DNA from: Lachnospiraceae bacterium
GTDB taxonomy: Bacteria; Bacillota; Clostridia; Lachnospirales; Lachnospiraceae
Length of the DNA: 64,000 bases
Direction of reading: 5' to 3'
NCBI GenBank assembly: GCA_017625815.1
Contig: JAGAKD010000131.1
Location: forward strand, 1-64,000
Every line of letters begins with the position of its first letter. Position 1 is the first letter of the stretch. This document shows positions 33,182-41,397 of the stretch, in pieces. The position numbers and the translations under genes were made by a program. Under the pieces are notes generated by a model. That model had not been told where the DNA came from and did no database searches. It saw only the letters and a program-made list of their open reading frames with translations.

Positions 33182-33952
33182 CTCTATTTTTTGCTATATC
33201 AAAATATTTTTCATTAAGCTCTATACCAATAAACTTTCTATTAGTATTTATGCAAGCTACGCAAGTAGACCCGGAACCCATACAACTGTCTAAAACTGTT
33301 TCACCCTCATTACTAAAAGTCTTTATAAGATTTTCTAACAAGGCAATTGGCTTCTGAGTTTCGTGTAAGTTAGAAGTAAGGCAGTCTCTTTTAAATTTCC
33401 ATACCTGAGTTGGATAACGCTTTCCGGTATCAACATATTCTTTTACTTTCTTAGTACCAGATATATCAGTCAAAGTACCAAGCTTTCCATTCTTAACTTT
33501 ATTGCTTCTTTTAGGACCGGTATAGTTAAGCATCTGTGGATTATATGTACATTGCTTTTTATAGAACACTGAAATAGTTTCTACTGTCTTACCTACTCGT
33601 CTTTTTACTTGGTTTATATTTGTCAGTCTTTCTTTCTCCCAATAAATATCGTACTTGAATTCAGCAAGATTACTTATTCTCAATAAAGAACTAAAAGGTT
33701 CCTGACCAAATAATACAATAGCTCCATCTGATTTTATTACTCTATGATACTGTTCCCAAAGTTTATCAAATGGAATTATTATATCCCAAGAGCATTTTGT
33801 GGTTCCTAACCATAGGGTAAATCAGTAAGTATCATATCAACAGACTGATCTGGTATTTGTTTCATCACGTCTAAACAATTACCTAAAATCAAAGTGTTGG
33901 GCTTTATTACCGAAGACCCTATTTCATTCTCCTTTAATTTAAGTTTTATCAT
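33165..33952 (-). pseudogene. DNA (N4/N6) methyltransferase, frameshifted
   Basis: The 5' part encodes NCLDVMKQIPDQSVDMILTDLPYG with the DLPY catalytic motif and then meets TAG at 33808-33806. The 3' part, in another frame, continues TTKCSWDIIIPFDKLW and includes KPIALLENLI and DSCMGSGSTCVA (AdoMet motif), through to EESL. The frames join perfectly if five bases (about 33807-33811, GGTTA on the coding strand) are removed, so one beta-class methyltransferase was broken by a 5-base insertion or sequence error. The 3' fragment alone lacks the catalytic motif. It lies beside an HNH endonuclease gene. Confidence 0.8.
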
Positions 33953-34550
33953 AATAAAAATATTCTTGTATCCTATCTTTAATATTTTTCCAATCAGTAT
34001 CTGAAATATCTCTTTTACACATATTTTCTAAATAAGTAAGAAACCGTAAATTACTTAGTTCATTAGTACCACCTTGTGAACGAGGAATGATATGATCTAA
34101 AGAGGGTTTTAAATACTTGTCATTCGTTTGAAGATATTTATTATATAACTTATTAAACTGTTCATCAAAATAAAACTTTAAAATAAAAGACTTGTACCAG
34201 TTCACATCTTCTGAAAAACGAGTTTTATCTTTATTAATAATTTGACGATTTAAAAATTTAAGTTTATCAAAGTCTTCAAACTGCATAAGCCAATCTAAAG
34301 TTAATTCATCTCTATAGCGTAAATGTCTTAGCATATTACTATATTGCGCTATACGCTTAGATAGATATTTATTAGTGAGCTTCTTTGTAGGTTTTGCTCT
34401 CATTTGTATTCCATGTTTCAAAAGAATACGACTAATTTTATGATGATCTGTATTATAGTCAACAGCGATAGCTCGCAGTGATTTACCTTGTTCATATTTA
34501 GAAATAATAGTCTGAATAACTTCTTTATTAGAAAAATCAGTTATTGACAT
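33939..34550 (-). CDS. HNH homing-type endonuclease with helix-turn-helix (203 aa)
   Basis: Residues about 10-45 (GKSLRAIAVDYNTDHHKISRILLKHGI) form a helix-turn-helix, as in resolvases and homing endonuclease tails. LDHIIPRSQGGTNELSNLRFLTYLENMCK near the end is a full HNH nuclease motif with the paired histidine and asparagine. Start at 34550, one base after the upstream stop; the longer reading overlaps that gene. Free-standing mobile nuclease, adjacent to the broken methyltransferase; the order suggests it arrived by invasion. Confidence 0.85.
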   Translation of the reverse strand: MSITDFSNKEVIQTIISKYEQGKSLRAIAVDYNTDHHKISRILLKHGIQMRAKPTKKLTNKYLSKRIAQYSNMLRHLRYRDELTLDWLMQFEDFDKLKFLNRQIINKDKTRFSEDVNWYKSFILKFYFDEQFNKLYNKYLQTNDKYLKPSLDHIIPRSQGGTNELSNLRFLTYLENMCKRDISDTDWKNIKDRIQEYFYYDKT

Positions 34551-34551
34551 C

Positions 34552-35082
34552 TTAGTCCCACCAACGTTCGTAGTTCTTAGCAATAGTCATAAACAAATCT
34601 AATTTAAGTCTATCTCTATCTTTTTCTACTTGCTTGTAGATAGCTTTAAGTTCTTTGGTTTCTTCTTTTGTCATATCTTGATTGGGGTCAAACATTGTAT
34701 GTCCGTCTGAGGTAGTTGTAGTAAACTCTGTACCGAGTCTTGCTTCAACATAATGGCCAATCATATCATCAGGTGAAATATTCTGAAGCTCGTCTATACA
34801 TCTGCAGCATTCATTTAGACTAGCAATAGTTTTCTCAAAGTTGTTTTCTGCTGCAGACTTATCTTGCCATACATTATAGTCCTGAGCAAAATAATCTCTT
34901 GTATAATGAAGCATTACACTAAGAACTGAAATCATTGTTTCTGGTTCCCAAGGCACAAATTCTTTTGCCTCTTTCTTAAGCTGCTTCTTATAGTTTTTTA
35001 TCATCTTGTAATATCTCTTACAGGATTTTCTTTCTTCTGGCGTATATTTTAAATACTTTTTCCACATCTTTACTGGTATCAT
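34552..35082 (-). CDS. Hypothetical helical protein (176 aa)
   Basis: A basic, helical N-terminus (residues 8-45) precedes a helical domain with a C-x-C-x-x-C-like ECCRCIDEL element. No enzyme motif is visible. Overlaps the next upstream gene by 4 bases. Confidence 0.6.
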   Translation of the reverse strand: MIPVKMWKKYLKYTPEERKSCKRYYKMIKNYKKQLKKEAKEFVPWEPETMISVLSVMLHYTRDYFAQDYNVWQDKSAAENNFEKTIASLNECCRCIDELQNISPDDMIGHYVEARLGTEFTTTTSDGHTMFDPNQDMTKEETKELKAIYKQVEKDRDRLKLDLFMTIAKNYERWWD

Positions 35083-35603
35083 TTCACTTCCTCCTTTCGA
35101 CAGTGTTCACAATTATATAGGTCTCTCTTAATAAAGGTTTCTTCTGCAGCTTGAATTTCTGTATTAGGATTGCACGGCTCACCTTCATTGATAGGTGATA
35201 CTGGGTTAGGATTATTCATAACACCTGTAGCACCCTTTTCATTAAGAAGAGTTACTGTCGGATTAAAAGGATTTGAGGATGTGCTATTAGACCAAGCATT
35301 GTCTTGTAGACTTCTATTAATACTCTTCTGAGCATCTTCAACAGATATATTACTCTTTTCTTCTGAACAAGTTACTTCGGTCCACCAAGGAGTAGGTTTA
35401 TTAGAGTCTTTGTATCTGATGTTGTCATCATAGTATGGAGTAGGTGTTGGGTTAAGAGGCCAGCCTGTATTAGAACTACCTGCAAGCTTACCATCTGTAT
35501 AACCCTTGTTGTAAGCATCTTGAATAAGATCTCTTAGCTTTTTCTCTGTAAGTTCATAGTTACCGTTTTTGTTCTTTGATTCTGTAATAATAATTAGTGA
35601 CAT
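35079..35603 (-). CDS. Hypothetical protein with low-complexity Asn/Pro/Ser linker (174 aa)
   Basis: A short N-terminal domain (ELTEKKLRDLIQDAYNKGYTDG) leads to about 110 residues rich in N, P, S and T without predicted structure. It ends in a C-x2-C pair (CEHCRKEEVK). The opening helix with a YNKGYxDG end is common in phage scaffolding or tail-accessory proteins, but this is not diagnostic. Confidence 0.55.
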   Translation of the reverse strand: MSLIIITESKNKNGNYELTEKKLRDLIQDAYNKGYTDGKLAGSSNTGWPLNPTPTPYYDDNIRYKDSNKPTPWWTEVTCSEEKSNISVEDAQKSINRSLQDNAWSNSTSSNPFNPTVTLLNEKGATGVMNNPNPVSPINEGEPCNPNTEIQAAEETFIKRDLYNCEHCRKEEVK

Positions 35604-35606
35604 AGT

Positions 35607-35906
35607 TTAATTCTCCTTAGATGTAGTTATAGTTGCCGAGGATACTCGTATCATATTACCGTGAATAAGTTCTATTAAAGTTGCAAAAGCTTTATCAAGA
35701 TCGTCTACAAGAACTTTACCTGTATAATCTCCAATAGTTTCTAATGTAAATACTTCTACTGTTTCTCCAAAATATTGCATAGCTCTTTCTTTAAGTTTTA
35801 AAGCACGCTTTGGATTAACCTCAAAAATAGGAAGTTGTTCTTCAATAGCTTTCTTAATAAGGTCTTTAGTCTTACCTGAACCTGCTGTACCAATAATAAT
35901 GTTCAT
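35607..35906 (-). CDS. Small P-loop ATPase-like protein (99 aa)
   Basis: NIIIGTAGSGKTKDLIKKA is a Walker A motif at the very start, and KVLVDDLDKAF about 70 residues later is Walker B. Such a short P-loop protein lacks the sensor and arginine-finger parts of a complete ATPase; it resembles the first domain of UvrD/DNA helicase-like or deoxynucleotide-kinase-like enzymes. The function cannot be fixed. Confidence 0.7.
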   Translation of the reverse strand: MNIIIGTAGSGKTKDLIKKAIEEQLPIFEVNPKRALKLKERAMQYFGETVEVFTLETIGDYTGKVLVDDLDKAFATLIELIHGNMIRVSSATITTSKEN

Positions 35907-36010
35907 GCTGAGTTTCTCCTCGAGATATAAATAGATTACTATAGTTTAAATATTATATATAAAATAATATATTAATTAATACATATTATTAATACATATA
36001 TTTATTCTAT

Positions 36011-36026
36011 ATTATATAATACAATA
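36011..36026 (-). promoter_or_regulatory. Promoter -10 region TATTGTATTATATAAT
   Basis: Part of a 158-base AT-rich gap (35907-36064) that otherwise holds nothing recognisable. About 105 bases upstream of the P-loop gene. Confidence 0.45.
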
Positions 36027-36051
36027 TAATTATATAAATTTTTCTTATAAA

Positions 36052-36083
36052 AAAGAAGGTGCTATTACACACATTGCTTCTTT
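36052..36083 (-). terminator. Probable rho-independent terminator
   Basis: AAAGAAG pairs with CTTCTTT across the end of the 36065 gene, followed by TTTTTTAT. The loop is long (18 bases), so the call is weaker than others. Confidence 0.5.
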
Positions 36084-36286
36084 AACTTTTCTTTAAAAGC
36101 TTTTATCTCATCTAATCTTGTGACTACACTTCTAAAGTATTCTTCTTCACGTAGCTCTTCCCCGCAGTATTCACAGATATATAGTTGTTCTACCTCGCCA
36201 GATACAACTGGACAGTCTTTATCTCCATACTTACAGCCATGCCATTTACAACAGTGAGAAGCATGTACACCGGCAGAATTACTCAT
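36065..36286 (-). CDS. Cysteine/histidine-rich protein (73 aa)
   Basis: HCCKWHGCKYGDKDCPVV...CEYCGEEL is a pattern I recall from small proteins of Firmicutes phages, with HCCKxHGCKYG nearly invariant. Two zinc sites are likely. The role is unknown. One-base overlap with the Lar-like gene. Confidence 0.7.
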   Translation of the reverse strand: MSNSAGVHASHCCKWHGCKYGDKDCPVVSGEVEQLYICEYCGEELREEEYFRSVVTRLDEIKAFKEKLKKQCV

Positions 36287-36537
36287 TATTTTTCCCTCCT
36301 AATAATCTTAATCCATTCTTTAATAGCTTTTTCAATAGCTATATGGTAAGGATTAAAAGTATCCCAACCATAGCTCTCTGTATGTGCTCTGCAGTAAGGA
36401 CATTGGATTCTAACGTGATGGTATCTATAATCACCAACCTCATCAAAGTCTTCAAAAATTTCAGGTTCCTCACCACAAAAACAATTAGGCAAGTTTACGG
36501 TTTCTTTAGCTTCTTTATAATATTCAATTTTTGCCAT
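36286..36537 (-). CDS. Lar-like restriction alleviation/zinc-ribbon protein (83 aa)
   Basis: PNCFCGEEPEIFEDFDEVG...VRIQCPYCRAHTESYGW...AIEKAIKEWIKI follows the Lar-type layout: a CxC/CxxC zinc ribbon, a conserved C-x2-C-x-A/G-x-T and a closing A-I-x-x-W-N-like helix. Rac-prophage Lar modifies type I restriction activity; many homologues are of unproven function. Start at 36537 after GGAGAATAG. Confidence 0.65.
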   Translation of the reverse strand: MAKIEYYKEAKETVNLPNCFCGEEPEIFEDFDEVGDYRYHHVRIQCPYCRAHTESYGWDTFNPYHIAIEKAIKEWIKIIRREK

Positions 36538-36538
36538 A

Positions 36539-36775
36539 TTATCTATTCTCCAATCCAAAATAAAATTGATGTTGAAGTCCTTCTATATTACGTGCCGTAA
36601 CCTTAATTCCACGCTCGTTTTCAAGAAGGCTAGCACTTATACGCTCGTCAATAACTTCGCTCAAATTTAGTACCTCTATGAGCTCCATAAGTATATTCTC
36701 AACTTCAGTATATGAGAAAGTCTTTGAAATTAATGTTGGGTTATGTTGTTTATATTTTGGTTTTATGTATATCAT
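36539..36775 (-). CDS. Hypothetical protein (78 aa)
   Basis: Basic N-terminus, an amphipathic helix (VENILMELIEVL) and short strands. One base from the Lar-like gene downstream and a 4-base overlap upstream. No motif recognised. Confidence 0.55.
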   Translation of the reverse strand: MIYIKPKYKQHNPTLISKTFSYTEVENILMELIEVLNLSEVIDERISASLLENERGIKVTARNIEGLQHQFYFGLENR

Positions 36776-36987
36776 AGTTCCTCAAAGTCTAAAGTGGCAC
36801 CACAGCTACATCTAACTGTTAGAAAGTCTCCAATGCTAGTAGGTGTAATTTCAAAAGTTACATTACCACCGCAGCATCCATGATAGCCTTTTGCACACTT
36901 ACCATTATTGTGGGTCTCATACCACACTGCTATTTCATCATGCATTTCTTCTGTTATTTTTGGAAATTGATAGCGCTTACTTACCAT
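36772..36987 (-). CDS. Zinc-binding hypothetical protein (71 aa)
   Basis: CAKGYHGCCGG in the middle and CSCGATLDF at the end provide a four- or five-cysteine zinc site. The closing LTVRCSCGATLDFEEL strand resembles the second half of a small rubredoxin-like ribbon. Preceded by AAGGAGATAAATT. Confidence 0.6.
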   Translation of the reverse strand: MVSKRYQFPKITEEMHDEIAVWYETHNNGKCAKGYHGCCGGNVTFEITPTSIGDFLTVRCSCGATLDFEEL

Positions 36988-37011
36988 ACCATAATTTATC
37001 TCCTTAATAGT

Positions 37012-37095
37012 TTAGTTATAATAACTTCTTTCACCAGTATAACAGCCATCTCGACTATCTCGTGCAAGACAGTCTTCATTATATCCTAAAGTCAT
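37012..37095 (-). CDS. Very small ORF (27 aa)
   Basis: An ATG overlapping the previous TGA stop (ATGA) with AGGAGG eight bases upstream opens a 27-codon frame with two cysteines and many Asp/Arg/Tyr. The strong translation signal and exact coupling argue that it is made. Confidence 0.45.
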   Translation of the reverse strand: MTLGYNEDCLARDSRDGCYTGERSYYN

Positions 37096-37286
37096 TTTCT
37101 TCCTCCTGGAATTTTTGTATAGGTGGCAGTAGGTATTGCTGGAATAAAGTCTGGTTGCTCTCTTAAAACAATAAATAAATCTTTAGGCTCTAAACCCTGC
37201 TGAGTTAAAGAATGCTTTATACAATATTCAAGGGTCTCTCTCTGCACTGAATTAATGTCAACTTTAAATGATACTTCAAAGGTCAT
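37092..37286 (-). CDS. Hypothetical protein (64 aa)
   Basis: Alpha/beta mini-protein beginning with a strand (FEVSFKVDIN), then a helix (RETLEYCIKHSL) and strands ending in PGGRK. The final codons double as the ribosome binding site of the 27-aa ORF. Fold guess only. Confidence 0.6.
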   Translation of the reverse strand: MTFEVSFKVDINSVQRETLEYCIKHSLTQQGLEPKDLFIVLREQPDFIPAIPTATYTKIPGGRK

Positions 37287-37295
37287 CTTAACACC

Positions 37296-38117
37296 TCAAT
37301 AATTAGTTATAATAACTTCCTTTCCTTTACGTTTATTACCATCTCGGTTGATACTACGTTTTACTTCCACTTCGTGGATATTATAATCCTTGAATAGCTC
37401 TCTTATAAAAGCAGTATCATTATTACTTATAATTACTTTACAGTTCTTCTTAGTTAGGTTATCACAGATAAGCTTAAGTCTTTCTGTATCTTCTCTGGTC
37501 CAACCAGCTTTTTGATAACCTACAAAGCCATCAGTCTTTATATCTTCATCTGGGTCATAAGGTGGGTCAAGATAAACTAATGAGCCTTCTTCAGCATTTT
37601 GTACCCAAGTAAAATCTCCCCAGATAAATTTAACATTCTGAAGTTGCTTGGATACAGCTCTCAGATGTTCTGGGTCAAAAGAACTACCAGTAAGTTTACC
37701 ATTAAAAGGAACATTAAATTCACCATCTTTATTTACTCTGTATAAACCATTAAAACAATGTTTGTTTAAATAAATAAATCTAGCTGCTTGTGTTTCTGTA
37801 CCTGCCTCTAAACTACAGTTAAAGTCTTTTCTTATTCTGTAATAAAAAGCTTTAGGGTCCTTAACAGCTTCATGCTCTTGGTCAAGAATAGATAGATAGT
37901 TTATAACTCCTTCAACATTATCTCTGATGTTCTCATATACCCTTATCAGCTCGTGGTTAATATCACCTACTATAGCTGATGTAGGATTAAGGTCTAAGAG
38001 AACTGCTCCGCCACCTATAAAAGGTTCGTAGTATTTAGTATATGTATCAGGAAGAATATTTCGAATATAGGGAAGAACGGATCCCTTTCCTCCAGCCCAT
38101 TTAATTACTGGCTTCAT
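37296..38117 (-). CDS. dam: Dam-type DNA adenine methyltransferase (D12 class, 273 aa)
   Basis: KPVIKWAGGKGSVLPYI (AdoMet motif I), YEPFIGGGAVLLDL, SLVYLDPPYDP (catalytic DPPY) and a C-terminal VIISN strand give a complete D12-class adenine methyltransferase of standard length. It probably methylates GATC-like sites to protect phage DNA. The start at 38117 is inside the end of the upstream gene (17-base overlap); a longer frame has no homology and is ignored. Confidence 0.9.
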   Translation of the reverse strand: MKPVIKWAGGKGSVLPYIRNILPDTYTKYYEPFIGGGAVLLDLNPTSAIVGDINHELIRVYENIRDNVEGVINYLSILDQEHEAVKDPKAFYYRIRKDFNCSLEAGTETQAARFIYLNKHCFNGLYRVNKDGEFNVPFNGKLTGSSFDPEHLRAVSKQLQNVKFIWGDFTWVQNAEEGSLVYLDPPYDPDEDIKTDGFVGYQKAGWTREDTERLKLICDNLTKKNCKVIISNNDTAFIRELFKDYNIHEVEVKRSINRDGNKRKGKEVIITNY

Positions 38118-38427
38118 CCGTGTCCTCCACATCGATAGCTTCACAAGACTCAAGTAAACATCTAGTACATCTACCAGCAAGACAACCAAATGAATTCTCT
38201 GCAAGTGGATATTTACAAATACCATCCTCACAGTATATTCTTTCTATAACAGTATCATCTGCTTCTGGGCACTTATAAGGTTCAAGAGTATTAACTGGTG
38301 TATTAACTAAAACAGCATTACAAATATTTTCTGTTCTCATAAGTACAAGAGCTGTAGCAGTATTATCTTTTTCTTCAATAATAACCGCAGGGTCTCCTTC
38401 AAAACTATATACCTGATTTTTGTTCAT
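38101..38427 (-). CDS. Cysteine-rich hypothetical protein (108 aa)
   Basis: N-terminal beta-like domain, then CEDGICKYPL...CLAGRCTRCLLESC, a dense cysteine cluster with C-x2-C spacing. Coupled to the Dam gene by a 17-base overlap, first in its unit behind a promoter at 38468-38478. Metal binding likely. Confidence 0.6.
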   Translation of the reverse strand: MNKNQVYSFEGDPAVIIEEKDNTATALVLMRTENICNAVLVNTPVNTLEPYKCPEADDTVIERIYCEDGICKYPLAENSFGCLAGRCTRCLLESCEAIDVEDTDEASN

Positions 38428-38467
38428 GATTTTATATACTCCTTATTTTATTTATTTTATCTATTTT

Positions 38468-38478
38468 ATTATACGATA
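38468..38478 (-). promoter_or_regulatory. Promoter -10 region TATCGTATAAT
   Basis: Immediately downstream of the terminator at 38483-38514 and 41 bases before the gene starting at 38427. Confidence 0.5.
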
Positions 38479-38482
38479 AAGA

Positions 38483-38514
38483 AAAGATGGATTTAACAAT
38501 TTAAACCCATCTTT
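38483..38514 (-). terminator. Rho-independent terminator
   Basis: AAAGATGG pairs with CCATCTTT with an extended, slightly bulged inner stem; T-rich tract follows. Confidence 0.75.
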
Positions 38515-38521
38515 ATATTAT

Positions 38522-39997
38522 TTAGTTATATAATTTTAACCACAAAGAATATGCTTTTACCATTATGTCAGCTGCGTCTTTTTGACTGAACTTATATCTG
38601 GTTTTTAAATCTTTGTAAGCAGCAAGCTTTACTTTATTAAATTCAGGGGTACCTGGTACTGGTGTTTTATCTCTAACTATCTTAAAGAATTCAGTTAGAT
38701 TATTAGCTGCCCAAGATACTGCTTTAAGAACAATAGAATTATCTACAGCTTCTTCTAAGTCAAGATTATCAGAGTCATCACCAGTCATCTTATTTGGTTC
38801 TTCGGTAAGTGGTTTCTCAAGAGGTTTCTTTTCACCTAAGCAGTCAACAGGTTTTTCATCTTCACTGTGAGCTATTACTTTATTTACCTTACAGTCTACT
38901 ACTGCATTATCTGGTTCCTCAGCAGCCTCTTCTAAGACAGCTTCAGACACACCAAAGTCTTTTTGTAAATAATAAACAAATTGATACTTAATAGTATCAG
39001 AGGCAGACTCTATAGCAACATAAGGTCGAGAGTCATATCCAGTATATCCCCAGTATTCATAATGTCCAATACCATCATCACCATATTCTAACTTAAGAAC
39101 TTCTGGTGCCTCAGTAATAGACATTTCAGTATCTCTGGTAAGTATCCATTCAGACTCTTCTATTATTTTATAACCATCAGTAACTTCTTTATAACCATAG
39201 GTTTCAGCCAGCGCTTCTGGATGGATTTCTAGATCACATATTTTATCTTCTGCATTGTAATCTTCATATCTTTCACAATCAAACTGAATACTAGCTGGAC
39301 TATCATCTTCATCGAAATCCTCAAAGTCATCCTCATCAAGTTCATAATCCTCTTCGAACTCTTTAGAATACATAGGAACTCTAAGTTTATTAGCTTTGAA
39401 GGTAGCTGCATTAATATCTAAAGTAAACATCGATTCCTTGAAGTCTTTATTTAACTTGTCTACTATCTGAGTAATCTCAGAGGTTTCTTCTGCTATTAAA
39501 TTAGCAAGTCCTTGTGCACGCTTATCTTGGTTAGCTTTCAGCTTCTGCTTCTTATCAGAGAAAGCAAATTCCTTGTCAGCTCTATCACGAGCTTGAGTAC
39601 TGGGTGCCCAATAAGCATCGCTCATTTCCTTTAATATCTTCTCTAGTTCTTCTATTCTATCTTTTACTTTCTCATACTGTTCTTCATCTCGTTCCCATTC
39701 ATCACCCTCACGGTCATGAGGATCATAACGACGATAAGACCATTCAAGTCCCCAAAGTTCTGATTGTAGTTCCTCATACTTAGTTGCTAAAGCTTTATAT
39801 TCTGGAGCTAGTTTTAGCTCGTTTCTATATTTATCACTTGCTGCTTCGTATTTGGTTTTTAAATCTTTTATCTCTGCTTCCAAAGCTGTAATTTCTGTAT
39901 CTAATTTTATTAGTTCGTCGCTTTGTTTAGACTCTGTTAATACATTTGAATTAAGCTCATCTAAAGCTTCCATAGCTTCTTTAAAGTAATTAGTCAT
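38522..39997 (-). CDS. Long acidic coiled-coil protein (491 aa), late-type expression
   Basis: Residues about 1-110 and 110-200 form coiled coils (leading EALDELN, heptads through ALEAEIKDLKTKYEAAS). A very acidic stretch (EDYELDEDDFEDFDEDD) follows, then a mixed domain (residues about 235-360), a Glu/Lys-rich linker and a basic helical C-terminus (FKIVRDKTPVPGTPEFNK...). Start at 39997 after GGAGATTTTT. The composition and a GCTAAATTATATG motif 35 bases upstream suggest a structural or scaffold-like protein; no family named. Confidence 0.65.
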   Translation of the reverse strand: MTNYFKEAMEALDELNSNVLTESKQSDELIKLDTEITALEAEIKDLKTKYEAASDKYRNELKLAPEYKALATKYEELQSELWGLEWSYRRYDPHDREGDEWERDEEQYEKVKDRIEELEKILKEMSDAYWAPSTQARDRADKEFAFSDKKQKLKANQDKRAQGLANLIAEETSEITQIVDKLNKDFKESMFTLDINAATFKANKLRVPMYSKEFEEDYELDEDDFEDFDEDDSPASIQFDCERYEDYNAEDKICDLEIHPEALAETYGYKEVTDGYKIIEESEWILTRDTEMSITEAPEVLKLEYGDDGIGHYEYWGYTGYDSRPYVAIESASDTIKYQFVYYLQKDFGVSEAVLEEAAEEPDNAVVDCKVNKVIAHSEDEKPVDCLGEKKPLEKPLTEEPNKMTGDDSDNLDLEEAVDNSIVLKAVSWAANNLTEFFKIVRDKTPVPGTPEFNKVKLAAYKDLKTRYKFSQKDAADIMVKAYSLWLKLYN

Positions 39998-40031
39998 ATT
40001 AAAAATCTCCATAAATAATGTTTTCAATTAT

Positions 40032-40044
40032 CATATAATTTAGC
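40032..40044 (-). promoter_or_regulatory. Late-type promoter motif GCTAAATTATATG
   Basis: 35 bases upstream of the start at 39997, the same spacing as at 33132. Confidence 0.6.
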
Positions 40045-40055
40045 AGTTAAAATAA

Positions 40056-40084
40056 AAGCAGGTAATTAAAAACTTTACCTGCTT
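40056..40084 (-). terminator. Rho-independent terminator
   Basis: AAGCAGGTAA pairs perfectly with TTACCTGCTT around a 9-base loop, followed by a T-rich tract. Confidence 0.8.
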
Positions 40085-40092
40085 GGTTATTT

Positions 40093-40335
40093 TTATATTA
40101 AACTTACATACATAGCATTATCTGAATTAAGGCTGTATAGATTAAATCCTCTTGCCCTGAGGTACTTCTCCAGTAGTGCTTGGTCAGCAGCGACATTAAC
40201 AGTTATTCTTACAGAAGTCTCACAGTTCTTTGCTGCTTCATAGATCTTATTCTCTACTCGGTCTATAAGTTTCTTATCCAGCTTCTCAGCACAACTCTGT
40301 GCAACCAAGCCTTTTATTTCTGCTGCATTAATCAT
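40093..40335 (-). CDS. Hypothetical protein (80 aa), Ala-helix plus C-terminal beta pair
   Basis: A helix (ENKIYEAAKNCETSVRITV), then a helix-turn (LLEKYLRARGFNLYSL) and a final strand. This helix-E/G-...-L-x-x-x-GF/Y-x-V-...-I/V-x order is repeated in several other small proteins of the window (40851, 41146, 43399, 49768). Probably one paralogous family of unknown function. Confidence 0.6.
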   Translation of the reverse strand: MINAAEIKGLVAQSCAEKLDKKLIDRVENKIYEAAKNCETSVRITVNVAADQALLEKYLRARGFNLYSLNSDNAMYVSLI

Positions 40336-40568
40336 AAGTCTTCTCCTCTCTCCTCTACCGTAAGGCTGATTATATCTTCCTTAGTTATAACCTTGCTGAA
40401 GGTTTTAACTATCTCTGCACCGCAAAAAGGACAGATAGCTTTACCTTTTATTCTTGCTGTATGTTGTATATTACTTGCTGGAATATATTGCTGGTTAATT
40501 ATTTGGTCATCGTAATAATATAGATAAACTTCTGGTTCATTCTTACAACGTGGACATGTTACTTTCAT
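40332..40568 (-). CDS. Zinc-ribbon protein (78 aa)
   Basis: CPRCKNEPEVYLYYYD and, 40 residues later, CPFCGAEIVKTFSK form a zinc ribbon with an inserted loop. It resembles the small alleviation-type zinc proteins of phages, but lacks their closing W-N helix. Overlaps both neighbours. Confidence 0.65.
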   Translation of the reverse strand: MKVTCPRCKNEPEVYLYYYDDQIINQQYIPASNIQHTARIKGKAICPFCGAEIVKTFSKVITKEDIISLTVEERGEDL

Positions 40569-40848
40569 TCTCGGGCTCCTTAGGTATTAATATATTTCTT
40601 AGTTCAGCTATTAGTTTATAATTACATCTGAATTTATAATCTGTGTGACTATACTGTTTATAAGGGCAGTCATCGCATTCAAAGTTAGCACAGCACTCCA
40701 ACCCTTTTATTTGATTACTAGAAGTATCTATCTTTCGATAATCTTCGTCGTATAGAAATTCCGCCAGGCCAGTAGCAAATTCTTCTGGCATATCATAGTT
40801 AAGACATAAAGTCTTAGATAGGTCTTTAATAAATTCTTCTCTGGTCAT
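40543..40848 (-). CDS. Hypothetical protein with cysteine cluster (101 aa)
   Basis: Helical N-terminus (EEFIKDLSKTLCLN), then CCANFECDDCPYKQ near residue 58, the C-x2-CPY form also seen in the other cysteine-rich mini-proteins. Start placed at 40848, nine bases after GGGAAG; an ATG two codons earlier is too close to it. Overlaps the zinc-ribbon gene by 26 bases. Confidence 0.55.
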   Translation of the reverse strand: MTREEFIKDLSKTLCLNYDMPEEFATGLAEFLYDEDYRKIDTSSNQIKGLECCANFECDDCPYKQYSHTDYKFRCNYKLIAELRNILIPKEPENESNMSTL

Positions 40849-40850
40849 AC

Positions 40851-41144
40851 TCATTCTTCCCAACTTATGTATAGTTCTTTAGCATAATAACCATTAACAG
40901 TTCTTCTATTAGTCTCAGGAACCTGAGCAAAGATTTCAAAACCCTGTAGTTTAAAAAGCTTTACTAGCTTGTTAATATATTGCTGATGTTCATCTGCTAC
41001 TTGTACTATTACTGCAGTTTCTCCCATACCTGAGGCTATTTGGATCTGAGCTTCTATCTCATCATAAGACTCAGCAGGAAGTTGTTGCCTTAACGCCACC
41101 ATAGATTTTATTTGCATTTCCTTTTTAAAAGCAACATTTATCAT
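40851..41144 (-). CDS. Hypothetical ISW-tail family protein (97 aa)
   Basis: Helical start (MQIKSMVALRQQLP), GETAVIVQV strand, a helix ending in LFKLQGFEIFAQV and the terminal strand ELYISWEE. The same arrangement with a final I-S-W-E-E occurs in the next gene (41146), so the two are adjacent paralogues. Such I-S-W-ending mini-proteins are frequent in Firmicutes phages; function unknown. Confidence 0.65.
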   Translation of the reverse strand: MINVAFKKEMQIKSMVALRQQLPAESYDEIEAQIQIASGMGETAVIVQVADEHQQYINKLVKLFKLQGFEIFAQVPETNRRTVNGYYAKELYISWEE

Positions 41145-41145
41145 A

Positions 41146-41385
41146 CTACTCCTCCCAGGAGATTACTACTTCTCTGGTTTCATAAATTTCACCTATTATT
41201 CTTTTATATACCTTGTATCCTAAAGCTTCAAGTATCTCTACTGCCTGAGGATGAAGGTATTCAGTCTTGTAATAAATCTCTGTTCCATTCATAAGAATAG
41301 TTTCTTTTATAGCTCTCTCTATCTGCTCAAGCTGGATAGTCAAGGGATCTTCTGCTAGGAGTCTAGCTTGTTCTGCTGTTATCAT
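41146..41385 (-). CDS. Hypothetical ISW-tail family protein (79 aa)
   Basis: Helix (LEQIERAIKETI), GTEIYYKTEY strand, helix ending LEALGYKVYKRI and terminal VVISWEE. Paralogue of the neighbouring 40851 protein, from which it is separated by one base. Preceded by AAGGAGAGGG. Confidence 0.65.
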   Translation of the reverse strand: MITAEQARLLAEDPLTIQLEQIERAIKETILMNGTEIYYKTEYLHPQAVEILEALGYKVYKRIIGEIYETREVVISWEE

Positions 41386-41397
41386 TATTCCCTCTCC

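Noticed and set aside
38118..38231. Longer N-terminus for the Dam-type methyltransferase
   Set aside because: The extra 38 residues are hydrophobic and unrelated, overlap the upstream gene, and precede the conserved KPVIKWAGGKG start.
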